Shown here piece after piece: positions 49,281 to 56,225 of a DNA stretch of 64,000 bases. Each line of letters starts with the position of its first letter. Within the stretch, counting starts at the first letter, position 1. The notes under the pieces are model-generated. The model was not told the origin of the DNA. It saw nothing but the letters and a program-made list of their open reading frames with translations, and made no database searches. Position numbers and translations under genes: made by a program. Origin of the DNA: Bacillus sp. V2I10 (GTDB taxonomy: Bacteria > Bacillota > Bacilli > Bacillales > Bacillaceae). The stretch is from contig NZ_JAUSYV010000001.1 in assembly GCF_030817055.1 (NCBI RefSeq), forward strand, positions 5,170,001 through 5,234,000, written 5' to 3'.

Positions 49281-50090
49281 TTCAGTATCGCCTCTTTTTG
49301 TTTATTAGCAAATCCTCCAGGTTCAAAAGCTCCTGCGTTTACCTCACCTACACCACCCAGGTGTCCGAATTCACTGTTTATTTTTGTTGGCACAAGTTGC
49401 ATTGTCTTAACATCATTCAATTCATGCCATGTTAATTTATTTTTTTCTCGATATAACTTTATATCTCTTGCACTAATTTCACCAGACTCCATACCAAATT
49501 GGCTTGCTAATTCAGGTGAATCATTAAGTTGATCAGCTAATTTTTGGTCTGATTGAATAAAATTAGCTCGTCTAGCTTTCGCACCAAATCCCCCTTTGCC
49601 ACCAAGCATATATTCAATCTCTACCTGTGCTTTTGCTACTGGTGAAAAATCAGGAATAGCATGTTGATATTGGATACCATTAATCCCAACTTTATCTAAG
49701 ATTTGTGCTAATAGACGATCTGGCGGCGGCTTGAGTATGCATTCAGATTCACCCCTTGTTCCTTCAAAACAAACCTTTAAATTATTAGGCGCAGGGGTTT
49801 GGCTTAGTCTTGATAGCTGGTTGCCAAACATATCTTTACCTAGAACAGCCTCACCCAGCCCATTAGCCGACACCAGCCCATAAATCCCATCTCCGCCTTC
49901 TGCAAAGTACTAAACGATTTAGAGGTTTTATAAGCATCAAGCGCATTGTCCGCTGCATTGAACGTTTTCATTGTTTTATACACGGCGCTTCCGCCTTTGA
50001 CAGCCCGACCTGCCCAGCCGACGACCGGGATGAAGCCGGCAGCTGCCCTGTCTTGATGATTCGATCAGCTGTTCGAAGAGGACAACGTGG
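49277..50090 (-). pseudogene. Orphan LXG toxin fragment with HNH (WHH-type) nuclease tip
   Basis: The 3' part (from about 49873) is an open frame of 198 codons: SANGLGEAVLGKDMFGNQLS, then a ~170-residue tip ending in LTWHELNDVKTMQLVPTKIN and SEFGHLGGVG. That WH...MQLVP...GH pattern is the WHH-type HNH/ENDO VII toxin nuclease. Upstream, to about 50050, the linker is recognisable (AAGFIPVVGWAGRAVKGGSA) but shifted: one base is missing at GAGATGGGATTTATG. Before that, FEQLIESSRQGS, an LXG-domain end, is fused directly to the linker after a deletion. It has no start signal of its own, so it is a silent cassette. Confidence 0.8.
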
Positions 50091-50200
50091 TAGTCTAAAA
50101 GCGTTTTATATAATAAAAGAAAAAAATCTTGAAAGGCGTATAGCTCATCAGGTTCATTTTTTAACAACATATAAAAGTCTTGTTAAAATATACCATTTCA

Positions 50201-50644
50201 TTACAAAAGAGTTGTTTCAAGTGCATCACTCAACATGGAATCAAAATTATCAAATGACTGAATTAAAGTTCCTGAGGGTTTATCAAGTTCTACATACATA
50301 CTCTCTTTTAAGTCGTAACAATACCAAGCTGTATCAGAATCTCCAAAAAATATATATTGCTTTTGCCAATCATTCTCATACCAAAGCTCGTTTGTCTCTA
50401 TAAATCCCTGAATCTTTTCATCTTCTTCCTTATCAGTTAGAACTTTATCAACACCGTAGATGACTAATCCATTAAAGTCTAAACCATTTACTATTTTTAA
50501 AAATTCGATATATGACTCAGGTAATGCAATGTTTCCAAATTTCTGCTGAATATGTTGTTTCAATTTAATAATTTCTGTATCTGATACTGGATTTCTAAAT
50601 GAACTTCCATATTTCACTACAATTTTTTCTATTTCTTTTAACAC
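50201..50644 (-). CDS. SMI1/KNR4 (SUKH) family immunity protein
   Basis: A 147-residue SUKH-fold protein. The opening helix (LKEIEKIVVKYGSSFRNPVS) and the LPESYIEFLKIVNGLDFNGL motif (the usual LPxxYxxFL...NGG/NGL) are characteristic, followed by IFFGDSDTAWYCYDL (the xxFGxxxxGxxxxF site). SUKH proteins are widespread immunity factors for nuclease and deaminase toxins. It stands between linker remnants A and B without an intact toxin of its own. Start is GTG 50644, with AAGAG directly adjacent, a weak signal; its original leader may have been lost by recombination. Confidence 0.82.
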   Translation of the reverse strand: MLKEIEKIVVKYGSSFRNPVSDTEIIKLKQHIQQKFGNIALPESYIEFLKIVNGLDFNGLVIYGVDKVLTDKEEDEKIQGFIETNELWYENDWQKQYIFFGDSDTAWYCYDLKESMYVELDKPSGTLIQSFDNFDSMLSDALETTLL

Positions 50645-50654
50645 CTCTTTTATC

Positions 50655-50770
50655 TACTCTTCCCTTCTAGGTACCGTCTTTGAAGCCATAACCGTCCCAG
50701 CCTACTACCAGGACGAGGTCCGCTGTGGCCATGGTCCTGCTGCGATGCGCTGAGCATCTGAGACAGTTCT
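50655..50770 (-). pseudogene. LXG toxin linker remnant A
   Basis: About 115 bases encode, in one frame, SDAQRIAAG, and after a shift VVGWDGYGFKDGT, matching TDAQRIAAGAMAAAGFIPVV and GWAGRAVKGGS of the intact toxin. Two stop codons and a frame change show it is decayed. It lies directly upstream of the SUKH gene, marking where another toxin cassette once joined. Confidence 0.7.
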
Positions 50771-50907
50771 TATATTAAGCTTTAACTATCACTAAAAAGA
50801 AAAAAACACCTTTGACTAAAAGCCAGTTTGGTGCTTTTCTGTGGTTCTGAAAAATAGTCTTTAAACACTTTTTCCATTGTAACTACTCCAAATTATTTAC
50901 TGTATCG

Positions 50908-50957
50908 CTGTCGAGTCTTTCTCGACACCCTGACCTTCTCCCTTTAGGAAGAAGGTC
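50908..50957 (-). terminator. Two adjacent hairpins after the Imm6-like gene
   Basis: GACCTTCT/AGAAGGTC (50932-50957) and TGTCGAG/CTCGACA (50909-50927) stand side by side just after the immunity gene. Neither has a T run, so they may stabilise the mRNA end rather than terminate. A weaker A/T-flanked CACC/GGTG pairing follows near 50810. Confidence 0.5.
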
Positions 50958-50968
50958 TATTTTATATT

Positions 50969-51481
50969 TTAGGTCAGTGGTAAACTATCTCTTTTTATAT
51001 GATTAGAGGTTTTACTACTATCGTTTGATGAGTAGTTTTCCAATAGGTATATTTTTACATCATTTAGACTTTCAATCTTAAAATAACCAGACTCAATTGC
51101 ATTTTCACCTAATATTCTTAATGTTTCATCATCAATTACCTCAACCACTTGAGGAACGAATTTTCTATTTTCCTTTTCATATGCTTGATAAGTTGTATAT
51201 GAAACAGCATCTAATACTGAATACCATGCATATTGTTTTTGTACGTCTCTTTCTTTGTTTGCGAACTCAGCTACATCTACATAATCTTCGCTATCTATAT
51301 AGTTACACAAATCATCCGCATCGATTTTTTCACCTTCAAGCCATTTCCAACAGGAATCTAACGCTTCTCTACCAGTTTTATATCCAGGTTCATCTATATT
51401 AATTATATTAAACATTTTTTCGGCTATTACTAATCCTATTGCAACCTTAGCCTCTGCGTTGAGATTATTGATAAAATCCAT
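50969..51481 (-). CDS. Cognate immunity protein of the LXG deaminase (Imm6-like)
   Basis: A 170-residue, mainly helical soluble protein. The stretch NAEAKVAIGLVIAEKMFNII, GREALDSCWKWLEGEKIDAD and QKQYAWYSVLDAVSYTTYQA resembles the Imm6 family of all-alpha immunity proteins. It starts 16 bases after the full-length LXG toxin gene, so it should neutralise that toxin inside the producer. The ATG at 51481 follows AAGGA after nine bases; an ATG three codons earlier overlaps this site. Role is firm from context; family name is tentative. Confidence 0.78.
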   Translation of the reverse strand: MDFINNLNAEAKVAIGLVIAEKMFNIINIDEPGYKTGREALDSCWKWLEGEKIDADDLCNYIDSEDYVDVAEFANKERDVQKQYAWYSVLDAVSYTTYQAYEKENRKFVPQVVEVIDDETLRILGENAIESGYFKIESLNDVKIYLLENYSSNDSSKTSNHIKRDSLPLT

Positions 51482-51497
51482 GACTATCATTCCTTAC

Positions 51498-53537
51498 TTA
51501 TTTTCTTATTTTGACCACATTTTCTGGTATCCCATTTATTACCTCAAAAGACAATGTATCTCTTGGATATGGTAAACTTGGATCTATTTCAGTCGATACA
51601 TCAATTTTCAAATTAGGAAACATATCAGTCAATTGCTTAAATATTCCTCTTTCATCATCTGGAACAGAATCAAACAAACCTTTTGTACATTTATTACAAA
51701 TTCCGTTTGGATTAGATTGGTTAATATATAGTGTTCCTTTTACATCTTCTGGTTTAAGACCTGCTTTTTTAACAGCATCTTCAAATTCAGCAATTGTACC
51801 TTCTTCTGCATGATCCATGAATTGGGCATGGCCTCTTATAGCTCTGTTATAAGGGGCTTTAATTTCTCGATTAGGATATAGTTCATCCAAACTTGGTAGA
51901 CCTGCTTCTTTTCTAACCTTTGGGGAACCACCTTCAAAACTTAAATCTTCAAGACCTTTCACATCTGTTTTTCCCACTGCAATAGTATGTGTTTCTGGTA
52001 CATTCCACTTTTTACGTAAATTATCTAAATCTGCTTTTCCAACTTTTACTTTACTTAAATCTTTACCCGTACCCTTATAAACCACATTACTCTTCGCAAA
52101 AGAAATGATATCACCTAAAGCCTTATACTCCACATTAAAACCACTCATACTCAACCCAGTATTAGTCGCCAAAGATTCACTTTTAACCCTAATCGGAACA
52201 GGAATATTACCTACCCTTCTTCCAATATCGGTTAAAATAGCATTCGCATGTTCAATCTTCTGATTAACAAACCGATTACTATATGGCAACAATCCGCCAC
52301 GCTTCGCAGCCAATTTATCCAATCCATAAGCCGCTCCGCCAACTCCCAAAATCCCAATGGCCTGCATCAGGCTCTGCTGCCTTTGCTGGTCTGTAAGCTG
52401 GTTGCCGAACATGTCTTTACCTAACACAGCTTCACCGAGACCGTTAGCGGAGACGAGGCCGTAGATGCCCATCTCCGTCTTCTGCAGAGTACTAAACGAT
52501 TTAGAGGTTTTATAAGCATCAAGCGCATGATCCGCTGCATTATACGCTTTAACCGTTTTGTAAATCGCGCTTCCGCCTTTTACAGCCCTTCCTGCCCAGC
52601 CGACAACCGGAATGAAGCCGGCTGCTGCCATAGCTCCGGCTGCAATGCGCTGGGCATCTGTGAGCTTTTCTCCTGTGACGGGGTCAACACCTTCAGTTGC
52701 CCGTTTGTAGTCATAGTAGCCGGATACTTCGCCGGTGAAGGTTTTTGTGGTATCCCAGGCTTTTTCGTACCACGGGCGATTTTCGAGCTCCTCGGCAATT
52801 TTTGCTTGTTTTCTTGCTTCTGCTTGATCGTTTTTGAAGGCGAGATATTCTTTGGAGCTGTTTTCGATGTCCTTTTTCATTTTGTAGATTTCGCTGTTTT
52901 GATAGGCTTTTGCATCGAAGTTGATCGGTGTGATGGTGCTGCCCTGTCTTGAGGATTCAAGCAGCTGTCCGAACAGGCCGACCAGGTAGCTTTGATCGTT
53001 TTCTGAGATGGCGTATTCTTCTGTCAGCGCCTGATCGAGCTGATTAACCGCGTCTATCGTTTGGGTGCGTTCTTTTTCAGCTTTTGCCATGTGGTTTTCG
53101 AATGTGTCCGTTGAAAAAACATGCAGCAGGACAAGATCAGCAATACTGCGGAAGATGGACTGCAGGGCATCCTGCTGGCCTTGGACCATTTCTTTCGCCC
53201 GATTTTGAGCACGCGGCACATTTTCTTCTAAAAAGGACATTTGGACAAAGGTATCGCCTGAGAGCTTCGCATCTTCCGTGCTGCCGGGGATTCCCCTTAA
53301 AAAAGCAATGTTTTTATCGATCAGCCTCATCCAGGCTTCCACTACATCGACTTGGGCAGAATAAAAGCCTTTTATCGCTTCTGCGCCTTTTCCCTGGAAT
53401 TCATCACCAGAATTTACGATATCTAAAAACTGTTTTTTCAGCTGATTCAGCTGTTCCTTCAGCTCTTCGTATTGCTTGGCTCTCTTTTCCGCTGCCGACA
53501 CTAACGTTTTTGCTTCATAAACTTTAATCTCTGCCAC
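51498..53537 (-). CDS. LXG polymorphic toxin with C-terminal deaminase domain
   Basis: A 679-residue type VII (Ess/Yuk)-exported toxin. Residues 1-220 are the helical LXG domain (KVYEAKTLVSAAEKRAKQYE). The linker at ~255-400 includes GFIPVVGWAGRAVKGGSAIY and TEMGIYGLVSANGLGEAVLG. The C-terminal ~150 residues hold a cytidine-deaminase-like centre: RGHAQFMDHAEEG (HAE at 576-578) and NPNGICNKCTKGL (Cys 614 and 617), the zinc-binding HxE and CxxC. This recalls the DddA/SCP1.201 group, whose motif reads NPxGTCxxC. Deamination of nucleic acid in rivals is the likely effect. Start: GTG at 53537, partly inside GGGAGG, with AAGGA further upstream. Confidence 0.87.
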   Translation of the reverse strand: MAEIKVYEAKTLVSAAEKRAKQYEELKEQLNQLKKQFLDIVNSGDEFQGKGAEAIKGFYSAQVDVVEAWMRLIDKNIAFLRGIPGSTEDAKLSGDTFVQMSFLEENVPRAQNRAKEMVQGQQDALQSIFRSIADLVLLHVFSTDTFENHMAKAEKERTQTIDAVNQLDQALTEEYAISENDQSYLVGLFGQLLESSRQGSTITPINFDAKAYQNSEIYKMKKDIENSSKEYLAFKNDQAEARKQAKIAEELENRPWYEKAWDTTKTFTGEVSGYYDYKRATEGVDPVTGEKLTDAQRIAAGAMAAAGFIPVVGWAGRAVKGGSAIYKTVKAYNAADHALDAYKTSKSFSTLQKTEMGIYGLVSANGLGEAVLGKDMFGNQLTDQQRQQSLMQAIGILGVGGAAYGLDKLAAKRGGLLPYSNRFVNQKIEHANAILTDIGRRVGNIPVPIRVKSESLATNTGLSMSGFNVEYKALGDIISFAKSNVVYKGTGKDLSKVKVGKADLDNLRKKWNVPETHTIAVGKTDVKGLEDLSFEGGSPKVRKEAGLPSLDELYPNREIKAPYNRAIRGHAQFMDHAEEGTIAEFEDAVKKAGLKPEDVKGTLYINQSNPNGICNKCTKGLFDSVPDDERGIFKQLTDMFPNLKIDVSTEIDPSLPYPRDTLSFEVINGIPENVVKIRK

Positions 53538-53554
53538 CTCCCTTTTGTCCTTTT

Positions 53555-53815
53555 TTATCTGTGGACAATCGCTTCATCTTGTTCTTTCAATGAATCCACA
53601 TTTGCACGCGTATCTTCCACATTTTTCTGAACTATCGTTACGTACTGCGAGATAAATTGATGAATCATTTCCTCCCGCTCCTGCCATTTTTGCGTAAAAT
53701 CAAGCTTGTTGTGGCCGACATCGTCTGGTCCTTCCAAAACCAAGGCATCCAATGCTTGTTTGATTTCATCCAGCTGCTTCATCATTTCGGCATGATTCAG
53801 TTTAATTTGGGTCAT
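53555..53815 (-). CDS. LXG-associated helical partner, YwqI/DUF5344-like
   Basis: An 86-residue helical protein, MTQIKLNHAEMMKQLDEIKQ to VKNVEDTRANVDSLKEQDEAIV-like end, without Cys or membrane segments. Size, helix pattern and position (second gene of the set, 17 bases before the LXG toxin) match YwqI-type (DUF5344) proteins, which bind the LXG domain and aid its export. Its ATG directly follows the TAA of the gene before it, so they are co-translated. Confidence 0.82.
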   Translation of the reverse strand: MTQIKLNHAEMMKQLDEIKQALDALVLEGPDDVGHNKLDFTQKWQEREEMIHQFISQYVTIVQKNVEDTRANVDSLKEQDEAIVHR

Positions 53816-54253
53816 TTAAAACAACCGCCTTTTTAAATCATCTAGTCTGTTTCCAAGCTCTTCAAATGCATCCTCGCCAACCGCCAGCAGTTTATCTGCT
53901 TCATGTGCAAGTCCGCTTACTGCATTTAAGACCGTTCTGTCGACTTCAAGGGAGTTAATTTTCCACTGAATACGCTGCTTATAAGCATCGTAATCTTCAT
54001 CTGCAATATTCCGCATCACTTTATAAGCCTCATTGCGATCTTCATGAAAGTCATCAGCTCTTGACCCTTTCCATAAATGATCAAGCTCGGGATCAAGAAT
54101 TTTGCGCATCTCGTTCATGCATTCCGTCTGTTCGCGTTCAATCTGCTGCTTTGCTCGCTGAAGTCTATTAATCTGGTCGTTCAGTTCAGAAGATTGATAG
54201 GATATCGCACCATGAATTTGATTCAGCATTTCCGAAAAACTCATTTTGATCAC
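53816..54253 (-). CDS. LXG-associated WXG-like partner, YwqH/DUF5082-like
   Basis: A 145-residue all-helical protein with a central LWKGSRADDFHEDRNEAYKV turn, the W-x-G hairpin of WXG100-like export partners. Its YwqH-like (DUF5082) layout and place at the head of the set DUF5082-DUF5344-LXG toxin-immunity match ywqHIJK of B. subtilis. It likely forms a complex with the LXG domain for recognition by the type VII machinery, which is not encoded in this window. RBS GAGGTGATC lies close before the start. Confidence 0.84.
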   Translation of the reverse strand: MIKMSFSEMLNQIHGAISYQSSELNDQINRLQRAKQQIEREQTECMNEMRKILDPELDHLWKGSRADDFHEDRNEAYKVMRNIADEDYDAYKQRIQWKINSLEVDRTVLNAVSGLAHEADKLLAVGEDAFEELGNRLDDLKRRLF

Positions 54254-54355
54254 CTCTGACCCGAATTAATTTCCATATTTTATAGTATAAGGTAGATAGT
54301 AGTACCGTTGAATAGGACCATTGGCTTTAATTTGACAGCAGTCATGCTTTTCTTA

Positions 54356-54386
54356 CAAAAAAGAAGTGCAGCGTGTGCACTTCTTT
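54356..54386 (-). terminator. Intrinsic terminator of the excisionase-like gene
   Basis: GAAGTGCA/TGCACTTC stem with a five-base loop and T-rich tail on the minus strand, overlapping the gene end. Confidence 0.85.
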
Positions 54387-54615
54387 AATCTTCATCCTTG
54401 ATGTCAATGTCTTCCGGAATCGGCTTGCCGAGCCACTCTTCCAGCTGTTCTTTGTATTTTTCCATCTGTTCTAAGTGTGTCGTAAACTGTTCTTTGTTGA
54501 TCAAATACTGCTCTCCGTCATGAACCGCTCTGATTTGTTTCTGCAAGATCAGATTTTCAATATAAGCTTCCGGCATGGATAAATGCTCGGCTGTTTCTTT
54601 AATCGTAAGATACAT
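54385..54615 (-). CDS. Excisionase/MerR-like helix-turn-helix protein, 76 residues
   Basis: A small DNA-binding protein: the first 45 residues YLTIKETAEHLSMPEAYIEN LILQ...RAVHDGEQYLI are the winged helix of the excisionase (SinR-unrelated, BldC/Xis-type) family, and the rest is a charged helix. Such stand-alone domains can be transcription regulators. There is no integrase, recombinase or att-like repeat in sight, so a prophage role is not supported. It is weakly preceded by GAGAA. The neighbouring toxin genes may be its targets, which is speculation. Confidence 0.75.
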   Translation of the reverse strand: MYLTIKETAEHLSMPEAYIENLILQKQIRAVHDGEQYLINKEQFTTHLEQMEKYKEQLEEWLGKPIPEDIDIKDED

Positions 54616-54689
54616 GTTTGATTCTCGCTTTCCCTGGATGATTAATATCCATAATTATAGTTAGATTGCGAAACAAAGGAAAGCGGTAT

Positions 54690-54980
54690 TCACTTGTCAC
54701 GGCAAATTCGGTTCAGCGCTCCGCTCTCGTGATCCACAGAAAAATAAAAATCAGGCCAAGACTCTGATTGATTATTCTCCATCCCGCAAACAACAGCTAC
54801 ATCAGCATTGAGATGCGATGACAAGTAGAGAAAGGAATAACCATTTGGGCATGTTACATGAAAGAGCTGATTGCCTTCCACGTCATAGCCAATCAGTAAC
54901 TGCGGGTTATTCTCGTGATCCCCTGCTAAAGCGAGAATTCTGCTGACACTTGGATAAAAACGCTCTTGAAGTATTTTCAT
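54690..54980 (-). CDS. Hypothetical protein, 96 residues
   Basis: A small soluble protein beginning MKILQERFYPSVSRILALAG, with VTCPNGYSFLYLSSHLNADV in the middle and a C-terminal VDHESGALNRICRDK. The ATG at 54980 follows GAGGTGAT by ten bases; an in-frame GTG lies within that site and was set aside. I do not recognise a family. It is encoded 74 bases upstream of the excisionase-like gene, on the same strand. Confidence 0.65.
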   Translation of the reverse strand: MKILQERFYPSVSRILALAGDHENNPQLLIGYDVEGNQLFHVTCPNGYSFLYLSSHLNADVAVVCGMENNQSESWPDFYFSVDHESGALNRICRDK

Positions 54981-55124
54981 TTTGTTGAAAATCACCTCAT
55001 CATCTAATAGTTCGTTACAAAACTAGGAAATTTTCCCTCCTAACCCTTTACCCATATTTCAAGCGAAAAAACTATATTTTTGAAAATCACATAGAAAGAA
55101 ATATGAACTTTCATATCTAAATCG

Positions 55125-55139
55125 AATTTTCTGATAATA
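55125..55139 (+). promoter_or_regulatory. Candidate CodY box before the 2-hydroxyacid dehydrogenase
   Basis: AATTTTCTGATAATA matches AATTTTCWGAAAATT at 13 of 15 positions and includes a TAATAT that could be the -10 element. It lies 36 bases before the start codon. Confidence 0.4.
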
Positions 55140-55174
55140 TTACCTTTATACAGACATAACTAGGAGGTTCAAAC

Positions 55175-56137
55175 ATGACTAAAAGAAAACTCATCATCAC
55201 ACAAGACCTGGAACATAAACACTTAAATGAAATTACAACAAGTATCCCTGATTGGGAGATCATTGCAGGAAGAGACAAATCCATTTGGCAGGATCACCTT
55301 AAGGATGCTGAAGTGATTGCAGGGTGGAAAAAAGGGATGGAAGAAGAATGCCTTGCAGCTGGCTCAAAGCTTAAATGGGTCCAGTCCTGGAGTGCTGGGG
55401 TCAATAGTATGCCGCTTCAAGCTCTTGAAGAGAAAGAGATTCTCTTAACCAGTGCAAACGGCGTGCACGCTTTCCCAATCTCAGAAACGATTTTTGCCCT
55501 CATGCTCGGGCTGACGCGAAAAATACATACGTATGTTAAAAACCAGACCAAACGGAAATGGCATCATGCCGAAATGAAGCTTGAAATTCACGGGAAAACG
55601 CTTGGTATTATTGGGGTCGGAGCGATCGGTCAGGAAACAGCAAAGATCGCTAAAGCGTTTGGCATGCACGTGATAGGTGTGCGCCATTCCGGCAAGCCTG
55701 CAGAGTTTGCAGATGAAATGTATACAAGTGATGAGCTGGATCATGTCCTTCCTGAATGTGATTATGTCGTAGTGACACTGCCGCTTACAAAAGATACTTA
55801 TCAGCTTTTCAAATATGAGGAGTTTAAAAAAATGAAATCCTCGGCCTTCTTTATTAATATCGGCAGGGGGGAAACTGTAGCGGAAGAAGATCTCATAAAA
55901 GCGCTGCAGGAAAAAGAAATTGCTGGAGCAGGACTTGATGTGTTTGAAAATGAACCTCTCGGGGAAAAGAGTCTCTTGTGGGAGTTTGAAAATGTGATCA
56001 TCACCCCGCATACATCCGGTTCAACCGAATTCTATAACAAGCGCTTGGCAGAAACCATTCTGATTCCTAATTTGAAGCAGTATCTGACGGGAGACATTCC
56101 TTCCGTCAACTTAGTCGATTATCAAAAAGGATACTGA
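55175..56137 (+). CDS. D-2-hydroxyacid dehydrogenase family oxidoreductase
   Basis: A 320-residue NAD(P)-dependent enzyme of the D-isomer 2-hydroxyacid dehydrogenase family. The Rossmann motif is LGIIGVGAIGQETAKIAKAF (GxGxxG) near residue 146; the catalytic set is Arg in FINIGRGE, Glu in LDVFENEPL and His in TPHTSGST. The subgroup resembles YoaD/glyoxylate- or hydroxypyruvate-reductase-like proteins; exact substrate is unknown. RBS AGGAGG is seven bases before the ATG. It is 88 bases upstream of the MurE-like gene, and the two might be co-transcribed as no terminator separates them. Confidence 0.9.
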   Translation: MTKRKLIITQDLEHKHLNEITTSIPDWEIIAGRDKSIWQDHLKDAEVIAGWKKGMEEECLAAGSKLKWVQSWSAGVNSMPLQALEEKEILLTSANGVHAFPISETIFALMLGLTRKIHTYVKNQTKRKWHHAEMKLEIHGKTLGIIGVGAIGQETAKIAKAFGMHVIGVRHSGKPAEFADEMYTSDELDHVLPECDYVVVTLPLTKDTYQLFKYEEFKKMKSSAFFINIGRGETVAEEDLIKALQEKEIAGAGLDVFENEPLGEKSLLWEFENVIITPHTSGSTEFYNKRLAETILIPNLKQYLTGDIPSVNLVDYQKGY

Positions 56138-56225
56138 TTGTTATAAATTTTTAGTATAGGAAGAGCGCTTGTATTGGAAAATATAAAGACTAATACAAAT
56201 CTAGTATCATAAATGAGGAACACGA

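Noticed and set aside
51498..53537. ATT as the start codon of the LXG toxin
   Set aside because: ATT has ideal spacing from GGAGG, but such starts are very rare; the GTG three codons earlier with AAGGA upstream is more plausible.
54385..54615. Prophage or integrative element marked by an excisionase-like gene
   Set aside because: No integrase, portal, terminase, att-like direct repeats or tRNA were seen nearby; the small domain alone is not evidence of a phage.
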